This document shows, piece by piece, positions 1 to 8,061 of a stretch of DNA of 42,960 nt (position 1 is the first letter of the stretch; each line of letters starts with the position of its first letter). The notes below the pieces were generated by a model. The model saw only the letters and a program-made list of their open reading frames with translations. It searched no databases and was not told where the DNA came from. The translations under genes were made by a program, and so were the position numbers. Origin of the DNA: Deltaproteobacteria bacterium Ga0077550 (GTDB lineage: Bacteria; Myxococcota_A; Polyangia; Nannocystales; Nannocystaceae); assembly GCA_001464385.1 (NCBI GenBank), contig LNFB01000377.1:1-42960 (forward strand), in the 5' to 3' direction.

Positions 1-623
1 GCCGCGTCGATCGAGGTGAGCCGCACGAAGATCGTCGCGTTCGCGGCCGAGATTCCGCAGTCGAAGCCCCCGAGGCTCACCGCGTTCTGATCGCAGCACC
101 CGTCGAGCCCGTCGGGGGAGACGTCGTCCTGCGATCCGCCCGAACAGTTGACGTTGGTCTGGCCGTTGTCGCAGTCCACGTACAGGCACACGGCGACGTC
201 GGTGTCGCTGGTCACGGCGACGTCGGGGTTCTCGAAGCACGCGATCCCGTCGTTCGCGTGGTAGCTGAACCAGTCGCTCTCGGCCCCGTCGAACGCGCCC
301 GCGGCCATCATCGCCGCTGCGCCGCACTGCACCTCGTCGAGGGCGACCGCGCTGGCCTCGTCGTCGTTGGGCTCACCCTCGGGCTCGTCGCACGCCGGCG
401 TGTCGACGCAGGTGCCCTCGACGCACAGCAGCTCGCCGTCGCAGGTCGAGCCGATGTCGCACGGACAGCCCAGGGCGCCCGGCGGGCACTCGCCGGTGGA
501 GCCCGCGGTGGTGTCGGGATCGCCGGTGCTCGAGTCGTCCGCGCTCGTCGTCGCCGACGTCGTCGGCATCGGCCCGGTGGAGCCGGGCGACGTGGTGCCC
601 GGCCCCGTCGAGCTCAGCGACAC
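1..623 (-). CDS. Cys-rich secreted-type protein, C-terminus beyond window
   Basis: Partial gene whose C-terminus lies left of the window. From a GTG at 623 it reads a Ser/Thr/Gly/Pro linker (about residues 1-45), then a Cys-rich stretch (CPPGALGCPCDIGSTC and CDGELLCVEGTC), then a globular part with many Asp and paired Cys (motif DGCCDQNAVSLGG). The linker and Cys pattern are those of myxobacterial surface lipoproteins. Odd point: an in-frame TGA lies 30 bases before the GTG, so there is no signal peptide or lipobox in this frame. The ATG at 654 is in a different frame and gives only an Arg-rich reading. Either the N-terminus was lost by a frameshift or deletion, or export uses another route. 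Function unknown. The frame is well supported by composition; the start is doubtful. Confidence 0.6.
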   Translation of the reverse strand, partial: MSLSSTGPGTTSPGSTGPMPTTSATTSADDSSTGDPDTTAGSTGECPPGALGCPCDIGSTCDGELLCVEGTCVDTPACDEPEGEPNDDEASAVALDEVQCGAAAMMAAGAFDGAESDWFSYHANDGIACFENPDVAVTSDTDVAVCLYVDCDNGQTNVNCSGGSQDDVSPDGLDGCCDQNAVSLGGFDCGISAANATIFVRLTSIDA

Positions 624-765
624 CGAGCCCTCTCGCCGAGGTCGAGCGGATCATGACGCCGACCGCTTGTCGATCCTGGCCGTAAGTGATCGGAATGATC
701 GGGCTTCCGAACCGATCGCTGCTCTAGTCAGGTCGGCGACCACGGTACCACGGCCCCCCCGGGCG

Positions 766-1926
766 TCACCCGCAGGCGCCACACCCGAGGCCCACCACCG
801 CGGCCGCGCACGCCTCGCTCCACACATCCGTGCAGCAGGTCGTCTCGATCTCGCAGACGCACGCCGCGATCTCGACGTTCGAGCAGGCGGGCGTCTCGAG
901 GGCGGTGCAGCAATCGCCCACGTCGACGGGACCCGTGTCCGCGCCCGTGTCGAGCCCGGTGTCCAGCCCCGTGTCGAGGCCGGTGTCCAGCCCGGTGTCG
1001 AGCCCCGTGTCGCCAGTGCCCGTCTCCGCGCCCGTGATCGGGCCGACGCCGTCGGGCACGCCGCCGTAGTAGCCGCACACCTGCGGGCGCGGCTGCACGC
1101 ACGTGCCGTCTTCGCACTGGTACGGCGCCTGGCAGAACCCGAGCGGGCACATGTCGCCGAGCGACGGCGCGGCGGCGCAGATGGCCGGAGTCTGCGCCGG
1201 GTTGCAGTACAGGCCCTCGGCGCACGCGCCGAGCGGGCACTCCTGGTTGAGGCCCGGCAGCGCGGCACAGACCGGCGCGTCGGGGTTCGTCGTGTCGCAG
1301 ATCAGATCCTCGGCGCACAGGAAGCCGCCGTCGGTGTCGATGCAGGCCACTCCGACGCCCGGCAGCGGGGCGCAGGTCGGGTACAGCGGCGTGGTCTCGG
1401 TGTCGCAGAAGACGTTCTCGACGCAGCCGTACTCGGGCGAGCACGGCTCACCGACGTTGGGCAGGTCCGGCTCGGCGCAGGGATCGACGCACACGCCACC
1501 GCTGCACGACAGACCCTGCTTGCAGTTGTCGTAGCCGTTGATGTCCGTGCACGTGCCGCCCTTGCTCATCGGGCCGTACCACGCCTTGCACGGGGTCTTG
1601 CACTCCGCGTCCGGATCGGGGACCGGCACGGTGCAGCCCAGCGAGCCGACCGCGTCGATCTCCTTCTGTGCACACTCGCCGTCGAACTTCAGGCCCTCGA
1701 CGGAGTTGAGCTCCGCGAGCGTGCTGGCCCCGACGCCGAGCTCCGCGACGCAGTGATCGTACAGCGCGCCGTTGGGGTACTCGCAGTTGCACGCGATCAC
1801 GGCGTCGCACACCGTCTGCGTCCACGAGTCCACGTACTGGCTGGTGTCGATGTCGCCGTCCTTGCAGGCCAGCAGACCGAGCGAGAGGCCGAACAGCGCG
1901 ACGAGGCGGGGACCACGGGAAATCAT
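766..1926 (-). CDS. Cys-rich lipoprotein with GLDT repeat linker
   Basis: Secreted lipoprotein of about 386 residues. The chosen ATG at 1926 gives MISRGPRLVALFGLSLGLLAC, a signal peptide ending in an LLAC lipobox; an ATG six codons upstream is also possible. After the lipobox comes a helical Cys-containing region, then five or more Cys-rich modules of the type CxxG..CxxxLxCxxG.CV, resembling the Dickkopf-like modules common in Myxococcota surface proteins. A linker of tandem Gly-Leu-Asp-Thr repeats follows. The protein ends in a compact Cys cluster (VGDCCTALETPACSN, CVCEIETTCC, CAAAVVGLGCGACG). Probably anchored in the outer membrane and facing outward. No enzymatic motif seen; role unknown. 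It reads in the same direction as its minus-strand neighbours but is separated from each by about 140-150 bases. Confidence 0.85.
   Translation of the reverse strand: MISRGPRLVALFGLSLGLLACKDGDIDTSQYVDSWTQTVCDAVIACNCEYPNGALYDHCVAELGVGASTLAELNSVEGLKFDGECAQKEIDAVGSLGCTVPVPDPDAECKTPCKAWYGPMSKGGTCTDINGYDNCKQGLSCSGGVCVDPCAEPDLPNVGEPCSPEYGCVENVFCDTETTPLYPTCAPLPGVGVACIDTDGGFLCAEDLICDTTNPDAPVCAALPGLNQECPLGACAEGLYCNPAQTPAICAAAPSLGDMCPLGFCQAPYQCEDGTCVQPRPQVCGYYGGVPDGVGPITGAETGTGDTGLDTGLDTGLDTGLDTGLDTGADTGPVDVGDCCTALETPACSNVEIAACVCEIETTCCTDVWSEACAAAVVGLGCGACG
932..1012 (-). repeat. 12-base tandem repeat encoding (GLDT)n
   Basis: About six 12-base units, alternating slightly in third positions, encode consecutive Gly-Leu-Asp-Thr (last unit Gly-Ala-Asp-Thr) in the linker of the Cys-rich lipoprotein. 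Copy number probably changes by slippage. The Asp-rich repeat may act as a spacer or bind calcium weakly; that is inference. Confidence 0.8.
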
Positions 1927-2000
1927 GGCGGTGGCATACCGCATCCCCGTTCAGAACGCCCGGAACCTGCGCGCATCGAGGGACGAATGGGATGATGCAA

Positions 2001-2028
2001 ACCCGACCGAACATCCGTTCGGCCGGGT
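2001..2028 (-). terminator. Hairpin downstream of the oxidoreductase gene
   Basis: An inverted repeat of two arms of 12 bases with one mismatch (5 + 6 paired bases) around a 4-base ATCC loop, about 50 bases past the stop at 2078 on the minus strand. Two shorter hairpins lie between it and the stop (2037-2053 and 2052-2065). No clear U-tract, so intrinsic termination is only likely. Confidence 0.4.
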
Positions 2029-2077
2029 CGATGTGTCACGGGTCACGCCCGTGGCCGCTCGGCCACCCGCTGGCGCC

Positions 2078-2731
2078 TCATGCGGGCCGCACCACGTGGA
2101 CGTTGAAGTCCGCCGAGCCCAGCGCGCCGTACAGCCGCAGCCACAGCGGCAGGTACATCTCGGTCGCCCGCGCCCCGGTGATGTCGCCCAGATCGACGAC
2201 GTGCCGCCAGCCGAAGTCGCGGCGGAGGATCTCGGTCACCCGGGCCTTGGCCTCGGCGTCGTTGCCCGCGACGAAGGTGTCGTGGTCGCCCGCGATGCGG
2301 GTCGCGTCGACCATCAAGTTGCAGTTGATCGTGTTGAGGCCCTTCACCACGCGGGCCCCCGGCGCCGCGCGCTGGACCTGCTCGCCCAGCGAGTCGTCGT
2401 TCACCACCGACAGCCGCGGCGGCATGCCCCGGCTGAAGTCCAGGGGGTTGGTGACGTCGACGACGATCTTGCCGTCGAGGTTCGCCGGGCCGGCGGCGTG
2501 GACCGCCTCGAGGGTGCCGGCGCCCGCCGTGCACACCCAGATCATCTCGCCGAACGCGGCCGCGTGCGCGAACGTGCCCGCGTGCGCGCGCGCCCCGGCC
2601 TGCGCGACCCAGGCCTGCGCCTTCTCGTTGTTCGCGGTGCGCGAGCCCATCATCACCTCGTGCCCGAGGGCGACGAGCTTGCTCGCGATCGTATTGCCGA
2701 CCATGCCAGTGCCGAGGATGCCGATCTTCAT
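2078..2731 (-). CDS. F420-dependent NADP oxidoreductase-like protein (NpdG/ProC-type fold)
   Basis: A 217-residue soluble Rossmann protein of the NADPH:F420-reductase-like (F420_oxidored) family. The N-terminus has the dinucleotide motif GTGMVG (residues 7-12), followed by GSRT (29-32), which in this family contacts the 2'-phosphate of NADPH. VVDVTNPLDFS (90-100) and the later KGLNTINCN segment are typical family signatures. Family members reduce small substrates or cofactors with NADPH; whether this genome makes F420 cannot be judged here. The ATG at 2731 gives a clean Rossmann start. The gene diverges from a LysR regulator whose start lies 109 bases away, so that regulator probably controls it. 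No defects seen. Confidence 0.88.
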   Translation of the reverse strand: MKIGILGTGMVGNTIASKLVALGHEVMMGSRTANNEKAQAWVAQAGARAHAGTFAHAAAFGEMIWVCTAGAGTLEAVHAAGPANLDGKIVVDVTNPLDFSRGMPPRLSVVNDDSLGEQVQRAAPGARVVKGLNTINCNLMVDATRIAGDHDTFVAGNDAEAKARVTEILRRDFGWRHVVDLGDITGARATEMYLPLWLRLYGALGSADFNVHVVRPA

Positions 2732-2818
2732 TGTGCTGCTCCGGTGTCGGGCCCGTGTCCGGCCCGACCCGAAGGCTAGGTTCGGCCCCCGGGTTTGACC
2801 AGGGCCGCCGCGTCATCG

Positions 2819-2843
2819 CATCATCAACCACAGGTTGACGATG
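2819..2843. promoter_or_regulatory. Palindromic operator candidate at the LysR start
   Basis: Two 11-base arms matching at 10 of 11 positions around a 3-base ACA centre (core TCAACC-ACA-GGTTGA). It lies in the divergent 2732-2840 region and overlaps the ATG at 2841. LysR proteins bind dyads in divergent promoters and often autoregulate, so this is a plausible site. It is dyad-like, but with T-N13-A spacing rather than the classical T-N11-A. Confidence 0.45.
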
Positions 2844-3725
2844 AAGCAGGACGGGTTCCAAGGGCTACTGCCGTTCGTCGCGGTGGTCGACGGCGGTGGG
2901 TTCCGGGCCGCGGCGCAGCGGCTCGGCGTGTCGACGGCCGCGATCAGCAAGGCCGTCGCGAAGCTCGAGCGCGACCTCGGCGTGCGGCTGCTCGAGCGCA
3001 CGTCACGGACCTCGGCGCTGACCCGCGACGGCGCGATCTACCTCGAGCACGCCCGCCGTGCGCTCGCCGAGATGCACGCCGCCGTCGAGGCCGTCGCCCC
3101 GGCGCGGACCACCGCGCGCGGCGAGGTCCGACTCACCGTGCCGTTCATCGCCGCGCGCCGCGTCGTCGCCGTGCTGCCGCGCCTGCTCGAGCGCCACCCC
3201 GGCGTGAACGTGCGCCTGCAGGTCACCGATCACTGGCTCGACCCCGTCACGCAGACCGACGTCGCGGTGCGCATCGGCGAGCTCCCCGACTCGCGGCTGG
3301 TCGCCAAGCGCCTGCGATCGTCGCGGTGGGTCACGCTCGCCTCCCCCGGGTACCTCGCGCGCCGCGGTCCGCCGCGATCGATCGACGCCCTCCGCGACCA
3401 CGAGTGCCTCCGCTACGTCGCCCCCGACGGCAAGCCCCGCGCGTGGAGCTTCGCCGGCCCCGACGGCCCGACCAGCGTCGCCGTACCCGGGCGCGTCGTC
3501 CTCGACCAGGGCGAGCTGCTCCTCGACGCCGCGCTCGCGGGCCTCGGCGTGTGTCAGGTGCTCGACTTCATGGTCGACCCTGTGGCGCACCGCGGCCGGC
3601 TGGTCGAGGTGCTCGCCGAGCACGCCGCCGCGGGGCCACCGATCCACGCGGTCGGCACCGCGGGCAAGATGCGGGGCGTGACGGTCGGCGCGGTGGTCGG
3701 CGTGCTCGCGGGGGCGTGGACGTGA
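2841..3725 (+). CDS. LysR-family transcriptional regulator
   Basis: A 294-residue DNA-binding regulator. Residues 1-60 form the LysR winged helix-turn-helix: the GFRAAAQRLGVSTAAISKAVAKLE region is a textbook recognition helix set, followed by LGVRLLERTSRT. Residues about 88-290 form the periplasmic-binding-like effector domain, with RGEVRLTVP at the domain entry and the family-typical DVAVRIGELPDS. The ATG at 2841 is chosen; a TTG two codons upstream is possible. It diverges from the NADP oxidoreductase gene and probably regulates it and itself through the shared region. The subfamily looks like the group controlling small oxidoreductases; the effector is unknown. It nearly abuts the TPR protein gene on the opposite strand, with stops at 3725 and 3726. 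Confidence 0.92.
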   Translation: MKQDGFQGLLPFVAVVDGGGFRAAAQRLGVSTAAISKAVAKLERDLGVRLLERTSRTSALTRDGAIYLEHARRALAEMHAAVEAVAPARTTARGEVRLTVPFIAARRVVAVLPRLLERHPGVNVRLQVTDHWLDPVTQTDVAVRIGELPDSRLVAKRLRSSRWVTLASPGYLARRGPPRSIDALRDHECLRYVAPDGKPRAWSFAGPDGPTSVAVPGRVVLDQGELLLDAALAGLGVCQVLDFMVDPVAHRGRLVEVLAEHAAAGPPIHAVGTAGKMRGVTVGAVVGVLAGAWT

Positions 3726-4670
3726 TCAGAACCGGCCCGCGAGGCCGATCCCGACCTGACCGGGGCCGCCCGACAGCGCGAGCGCTCGCGCGCGACGGCG
3801 CCCGACCAAGCCGGTGGCGAGCAACGCGGTGCCGACGATCGTGCCCGCCACGCCGACGCACGCCAGACCGATGATGGCGCGATTGTTCGCCGTGCCCCGG
3901 TGGGCGATGTCCGGGTCACCGGTGTACGAGGGATCATCCCGGCGGCGCTGCTGATCGACCTCGTACTCCTCCTCGAGTGCGGCGGCCCGCGACATGAGCC
4001 CGATCGACGTGGCGATGGAGGCGACGCCGACCCCGAGCACCACACCGCCGGCGATGATCTCCCGCTTGGCGCGCTGCGGAGCTCGGGGATCGGCGGGCGG
4101 CGGCGGTCGATCGACGACGGGGGCGGGCGCGACGACCAGTGCCGCGGGTGCGGGCGGCGGCGGCTCGCGGTCGCGCAAGCGGGCCGCCTCGGCGAGCATC
4201 TCGCTGGCCCGCACGTAGTCCTGGCGCTCGGTCGCAGTGAGCTGCTCCTGGCGGATGCGGAGGTACGCGAGGTAGCCGTCGAGGAGGTTCACGATCCGCG
4301 ACAGGCGATCGGCCGCGCCGTCCAGCTCGTAGGCCCGCAGGTGCGCCCGCGCCAGATCGAAGGCGAGCACCTGGCGCTCGTGCGCGTGGTCGGGGAGCTC
4401 GGCGAGCGAGGCCCGGGCCGCGGTCCATTCCTCGGCGGCCGTGTCGTACTGACCGATCTCGTAGGCCCGCAGGCCGGCGGCGAAGTGGGCCCGCGCGGGG
4501 CCGGCCGGATCGGCCTCGAGCGGGCCGTCGACGGCGGGCGCGTCGATCGGTGCCGGTGCGGCCGCGACCGACGTCGGCGACGCCGACAGCACCGCGGCCG
4601 CGAGGGCGATCCATGGGCTGCATCCACGCAGGGCGACAGGCGAGGCGACAGGGGTCCGTGTCATGGGCAT
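3726..4670 (-). CDS. Exported TPR-like membrane protein partner of ECF sigma factor
   Basis: About 314 residues from the ATG at 4670 (another ATG lies two codons on, and a TTG at 4712 would overlap the sigma stop). The N-terminus is a signal peptide ending near SVAAAPAP. Residues about 55-175 are helical and TPR-like: AHFAAGLRAYEIGQYDTAAEEW, then repeated Leu/Ala helices on lifetime-of-cell type repeats. A Pro/Ala-rich spacer follows. Two hydrophobic helices near residues 215-235 and 270-300 (GGVVLGVGVASIATSIGLM, ACVGVAGTIVGTALLATG) probably anchor it. This architecture is frequent in Myxococcota next to sigma factors and kinases. It lies directly downstream of the ECF sigma gene and is probably co-transcribed. 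A signal-relay or anti-sigma-like role is inference; no anti-sigma motif is seen. Confidence 0.75.
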   Translation of the reverse strand: MPMTRTPVASPVALRGCSPWIALAAAVLSASPTSVAAAPAPIDAPAVDGPLEADPAGPARAHFAAGLRAYEIGQYDTAAEEWTAARASLAELPDHAHERQVLAFDLARAHLRAYELDGAADRLSRIVNLLDGYLAYLRIRQEQLTATERQDYVRASEMLAEAARLRDREPPPPAPAALVVAPAPVVDRPPPPADPRAPQRAKREIIAGGVVLGVGVASIATSIGLMSRAAALEEEYEVDQQRRRDDPSYTGDPDIAHRGTANNRAIIGLACVGVAGTIVGTALLATGLVGRRRARALALSGGPGQVGIGLAGRF

Positions 4671-4708
4671 TCGAGGTGGTGGTATCGCGCGACGGCAAAC
4701 CGATTGCG

Positions 4709-5335
4709 TCAATCGTCGCCGGGCACGGTGCCCCGGCCCAGCCCCGCCGCCCAGTCGTCGAGCCGCGAGATCGTGGAGTGGGCCAGGCCCGGATCGCCCG
4801 CGAGCGCATCGATGTGCTCGGCCAGCAGCGCCCGCGCCTTTCGCAGGCGGGTACGGATCGTCCCCTCGGGCGCGCCGAGCACCTCGCCCATCTCGCGCGC
4901 GCTCAGGTCCTCCCAGTAGAACAGCTCGACGAGGATCTGGTGATCGATCGGCAAGCGCCGCAGCGCCGCGAGCACGAGGGCCTGCTCGCGCCGGCGCCCG
5001 ACCGCCGAGCTCGGCGAGGGCGCACCGTCCGCGATGCTCTCGCGATCGGGATCGATCGGTGTGCCGGCCTGCCGACCACGGGTCAGGTGCGAGAGCAGCT
5101 GGTTGCGCGCGATCGAGAAGAGATACGTCCGAAAGCTCGAGTCACCGCGGAACCGATCGCGGGCCTCGAAGCACGCCAACATCGTGCGCTGCACGAGGTC
5201 GTCGGCGACGGCCTCGGCCTTGTTGCGGAAGAAGCGGTACAACGCATCGAAGTGGCGCTCGAACAGCGCGCTGGCGGCCTCGGGATCCCCGGCGCGCCAG
5301 CGCTCCAGCAGCGCGTCGTCGGCAGCTTCGATCAT
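4709..5335 (-). CDS. ECF-family RNA polymerase sigma factor
   Basis: A 208-residue extracytoplasmic-function sigma factor. Region 2 spans about residues 8-85 (LLERWRAGDPEAASALFERHF, then ADDLVQRTML and the FRTYLFSIARNQLL promoter-melting helix). Region 4 spans about 115-175 (LRRLPIDHQILVELFYWEDLSAREMGEVLG, then the helix-turn-helix GTIRTRLRKARALL). The start at 5335 is chosen because it places the standard N-terminus; the frame is open further upstream. The last 30 residues form a short tail past region 4. The gene diverges by 52 bases from a Ser/Thr kinase gene and precedes a TPR membrane protein gene. Some ECF groups (for example ECF43) are linked to Ser/Thr kinases and switched by phosphorylation, so kinase control is a reasonable inference. 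Confidence 0.93.
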   Translation of the reverse strand: MIEAADDALLERWRAGDPEAASALFERHFDALYRFFRNKAEAVADDLVQRTMLACFEARDRFRGDSSFRTYLFSIARNQLLSHLTRGRQAGTPIDPDRESIADGAPSPSSAVGRRREQALVLAALRRLPIDHQILVELFYWEDLSAREMGEVLGAPEGTIRTRLRKARALLAEHIDALAGDPGLAHSTISRLDDWAAGLGRGTVPGDD

Positions 5336-5387
5336 CGAGCGCCATCTTAGCGCCACTCGCGACCCTGCTATGCTCCGGACGTCGACG

Positions 5388-6719
5388 ATGCCCGACGAGC
5401 ACGACCCGGACCCGACACCCGCCGCGCCCACCGGGGCACCGGCCGCCGTGCGGGAGTTGGTGAAGGCCCGATTGCTGCAGGCGACGCTCGGCGAGCACGC
5501 CGCCGCGCGCCCGCTGCTCGACGGTCGCTACCGCCTCGTCCGCGAGATCGGTCGCGGGGCCACCGGGACGGTGTGGGAGGGCGTGCACGACACGCTGCGG
5601 CGGCCCGTGGCGATCAAACTCCTGCGCGGATCCGCGGCGCCCGACGCCGCGGCTCGGCTGCTGCGCGAGGCGATCGCGGCGTCGTCGATCGGCCACGAGC
5701 ACATCGTCGACGTGATCGACTTCGGCGTCGACGCCGAGGGCCAGGCGTACCTGGTGATGGAGCTCCTCGTCGGGGAGTCGCTGGCCGCCTGGCTCGAACG
5801 GCACCGGAGGATGCCGGCGTCCGAGGCGATCGAGGTGCTGCTCGAGCTGGCGGACACGCTCGCGGCGGCCCATCGCGTCGGCATCGTGCACCGCGACGTG
5901 AAGCCGGCGAACGTCTTCCTGGTGCGCGGCGCCGACGGCCGTCGGCACTGCAAGCTCCTCGACTTCGGGTTGTGCAAGCCGCTGGCGTCCGGATCCACGG
6001 ATCTCACGGTCACCGCGGACGGCTCGATCCTCGGCACGCCGACGTACATGGCCCCGGAGCAGATCCGCGGCGACGAGGTCGATCCGCGCGTCGATCTCTA
6101 CGCGCTGGGTTGCGTCGCGTACGAGCTCGTCGTCGGGCGGCCACCGTTCGTCGGATCCAAGGCCGCGGTGTTCGAGGCCCACCTGCGCGCTGCGGTCCCG
6201 CGAGCCGCGGAGGTGCCCGCCGAGCTCGCGGCCGCGATCGAACGCGCGATGGCGAAGGCGCCGGGGGATCGATTCGCCGACATCACCGGGTTCGCGGCCG
6301 CCCTGCGCGCCGCCCTGCGCCCGGGGGACGGGGCGGCGGCCGCTCCGATGCCGCGTCCGCGCTGGCGTGCGCTCGCTTGGATCGGCGCCGCAGCTGCCGT
6401 CGCGATCGCGGGTGCGGGTGTGCGCCCGTCCACCGACGCGCCCGCCATCGTCGCCGCGGCACCGTCGGCGGTGGCGATCGAGCCGGCGGTCGCGCCCGTC
6501 ACCCTCCCGGCCGCGCCGATCCCGAGCGCCGTGCGACGTGCGACGCCGAGCACGACCGTCGCCATCGAGCCGGCGCCGAAAGTGCCGCCGAAGCCGTCGC
6601 GTCGCCGCGCCACGCCCCGCGCGAAGCCGTCGGTCGACATCCCGCCGGTCGAGCCAGCGCCGAAGGCACCGGCACCTGCCCTCGTCGACGGCATCCGCGA
6701 TCCCTTCGCGGATCGCTGA
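5388..6719 (+). CDS. Ser/Thr protein kinase with single TM helix and Pro/Ala tail
   Basis: About 443 residues from the ATG at 5388 (an ATG six codons upstream is also possible). A complete Hanks-type kinase domain spans about residues 45-315: glycine loop GRGATG (55-60), VAIK lysine (77), catalytic HRDVKPAN (168-175), DFG (192-194), intact MAPEQ (221-225). It should be an active RD kinase. One transmembrane helix at about 327-345 is followed by a roughly 100-residue Ala/Pro/Lys-rich tail ending DGIRDPFADR, so there is no PASTA or TPR sensor domain. It diverges from the ECF sigma gene with only 52 bases between starts, which suggests shared regulation and possible phosphorylation of the sigma factor or its TPR partner. 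Confidence 0.92.
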   Translation: MPDEHDPDPTPAAPTGAPAAVRELVKARLLQATLGEHAAARPLLDGRYRLVREIGRGATGTVWEGVHDTLRRPVAIKLLRGSAAPDAAARLLREAIAASSIGHEHIVDVIDFGVDAEGQAYLVMELLVGESLAAWLERHRRMPASEAIEVLLELADTLAAAHRVGIVHRDVKPANVFLVRGADGRRHCKLLDFGLCKPLASGSTDLTVTADGSILGTPTYMAPEQIRGDEVDPRVDLYALGCVAYELVVGRPPFVGSKAAVFEAHLRAAVPRAAEVPAELAAAIERAMAKAPGDRFADITGFAAALRAALRPGDGAAAAPMPRPRWRALAWIGAAAAVAIAGAGVRPSTDAPAIVAAAPSAVAIEPAVAPVTLPAAPIPSAVRRATPSTTVAIEPAPKVPPKPSRRRATPRAKPSVDIPPVEPAPKAPAPALVDGIRDPFADR

Positions 6720-6770
6720 GGTGCGATGCACCGCGTGACGATCGGCGCGATCCCTCGGCGTCGATGCGGC

Positions 6771-7580
6771 ATGATGTCCGCGGTGACCTCGGATCGCCAC
6801 GCGCCGCCGCGCGACTACGCGGAGTTCGTGCCCGCGGGCCTGTCGCGCTTCGTCGAGTGCATCTGGACGCGATCGGCGAGCGCGCCCGGGCACGCGCACC
6901 GCATCCTCCCCGATGGTTGCGCCGACTTCATCTTCGCCCTGGGCGACGCCCCGGAGGCGTTCGTCGTCGGGCCGATGACGACCGCGGCGGTGGTGCCCCC
7001 GCGCGACGGCGCGATGATCGGCGTCCGCTTCCGGCCCGGGATCGCGGCGGCGCTGCTGCGCGCGCCGCTGTCGACGCTCACCGACGCGAACGTCGAGCTG
7101 ACGACGTGGTGGCCCGACGCGCCGCGCCTCGTCGATGCGCTGCGGTCCACCGACGACGTGCGCGCGCGCGTCGATCGGGTGGCCGCGCGCCTCCGAGCCG
7201 CGCTGTCTCGCCGCGCCCCGATCGATCGCGAGCTCGAGCACGCCGCGCTTCGCCTCGCCGGTGCCGACGCCCCCGCGATCGGCGAGCTCGCCCGCGAGCT
7301 CGGCCGCAGCCGCCAGCACCTCGCGCGTCGGTTCACCGCGCAGATCGGACTGGGGCCCAAGGTCTTCGCGCGGATCATGCGGCTGCGCCGGGTGCTGCAC
7401 GGATTGCGCGTCGACCGACCGATCGACTGGGCCGAGCTCGCAGCGCAGCACGGCTTCGCCGATCAAGCCCACCTGACCCACGATTTCGCCGATCTGGTCG
7501 GACTCCCGCCGACCGCGTGGGCCGGTTCCATTTCTCCAAGACACCCGGCCGCCGCGGGGTCAACCTCGGGCGCGCCATGA
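6771..7580 (+). CDS. AraC-family transcriptional regulator (DUF6597-type N-domain)
   Basis: About 269 residues from the ATG at 6771 (ATG codons at 6774 and 6726 are alternatives). The N-terminal half has the signature of the AraC-associated DUF6597-like domain: CIWTRSA, RILPDGCADFIF, VVGPMT and IGVRFRPGIAAALL. The C-terminal half is an AraC double helix-turn-helix: AIGELARELGRSRQHLARRF, then DWAELAAQHGFADQAHLTHDFADLVGLPPTAW. The stop overlaps the start of the next gene (ATGA, 4 bases), so it is translationally coupled to the VOC enzyme. Regulators of this kind are often paired with glyoxalase-fold proteins. The C-terminal tail of about 20 residues beyond the DNA-binding domain is low complexity and may simply reflect the overlap. 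Confidence 0.9.
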   Translation: MMSAVTSDRHAPPRDYAEFVPAGLSRFVECIWTRSASAPGHAHRILPDGCADFIFALGDAPEAFVVGPMTTAAVVPPRDGAMIGVRFRPGIAAALLRAPLSTLTDANVELTTWWPDAPRLVDALRSTDDVRARVDRVAARLRAALSRRAPIDRELEHAALRLAGADAPAIGELARELGRSRQHLARRFTAQIGLGPKVFARIMRLRRVLHGLRVDRPIDWAELAAQHGFADQAHLTHDFADLVGLPPTAWAGSISPRHPAAAGSTSGAP

Positions 7581-7978
7581 CCACCGCACCACCCGCGGGC
7601 GCGCTGCGCCGCCTGTCCCCCAACCTCATCGTCGACGCCATCGAGCCGTGCCTGGCGTTCTGGGTCGACCGGCTCGGATTCACCCGGATCGCCGAGGTCG
7701 AGCACGGCGATCGTCTCGGCTTCGTGCTGCTGCAGCGCGACGGCGTCGAGCTGATGCTGCAGAGCGTCGCCAGCGTCGCCGACGACGTCGCGCCGCTGGC
7801 GAGCGAGAGCTTCCGCGCGAGCCTCTACCTCGAGGTCACCGATCTCGGGCCGATCCGCCGCGCCCTCGAGGGCGTCGCGCGCGTCGTGCCCGAGCGGCGC
7901 ACATTCTACGGCGCCGACGAGATCATCGTGCGTGATCCGGCCGGCAACGTCGTCGCGTTCGCCCACCGACCGGGGTAG
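7577..7978 (+). CDS. VOC-fold (glyoxalase/bleomycin-resistance-like) protein
   Basis: A 133-residue single-unit VOC superfamily protein. It shows the family pattern: PNLIVDAIEPCLAFWVDRLGF at the first beta-alpha unit, GVELMLQS in the middle, FRASLYLEV opening the second module, and YGADEIIVRDPAGNVVAFAH at the end, with the usual metal-site Glu/His region. VOC proteins bind metals or small ligands in glyoxalases, dioxygenases and antibiotic-sequestering proteins; the substrate is not predictable here. The start overlaps the AraC stop by four bases, so the two form one operon, and the regulator may respond to the enzyme's substrate. No signal peptide; cytoplasmic. Confidence 0.88.
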   Translation: MTTAPPAGALRRLSPNLIVDAIEPCLAFWVDRLGFTRIAEVEHGDRLGFVLLQRDGVELMLQSVASVADDVAPLASESFRASLYLEVTDLGPIRRALEGVARVVPERRTFYGADEIIVRDPAGNVVAFAHRPG

Positions 7979-8061
7979 AACTGAAGGTCCGCGCCCGCCG
8001 GCGCCATGCACGGGCGTCGGAGCTCCTCCGGCGCCTTGGCTTCTTCGAAAGGTCCTGCCCC

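Noticed and set aside
5142..7544. Long minus-strand open frame of about 800 codons antisense to the kinase and AraC genes
   Set aside because: It is Arg/Glu/Asp/His-rich without domain motifs, and the plus-strand frame encodes recognisable kinase and AraC domains. Long antisense frames are expected at this GC content.
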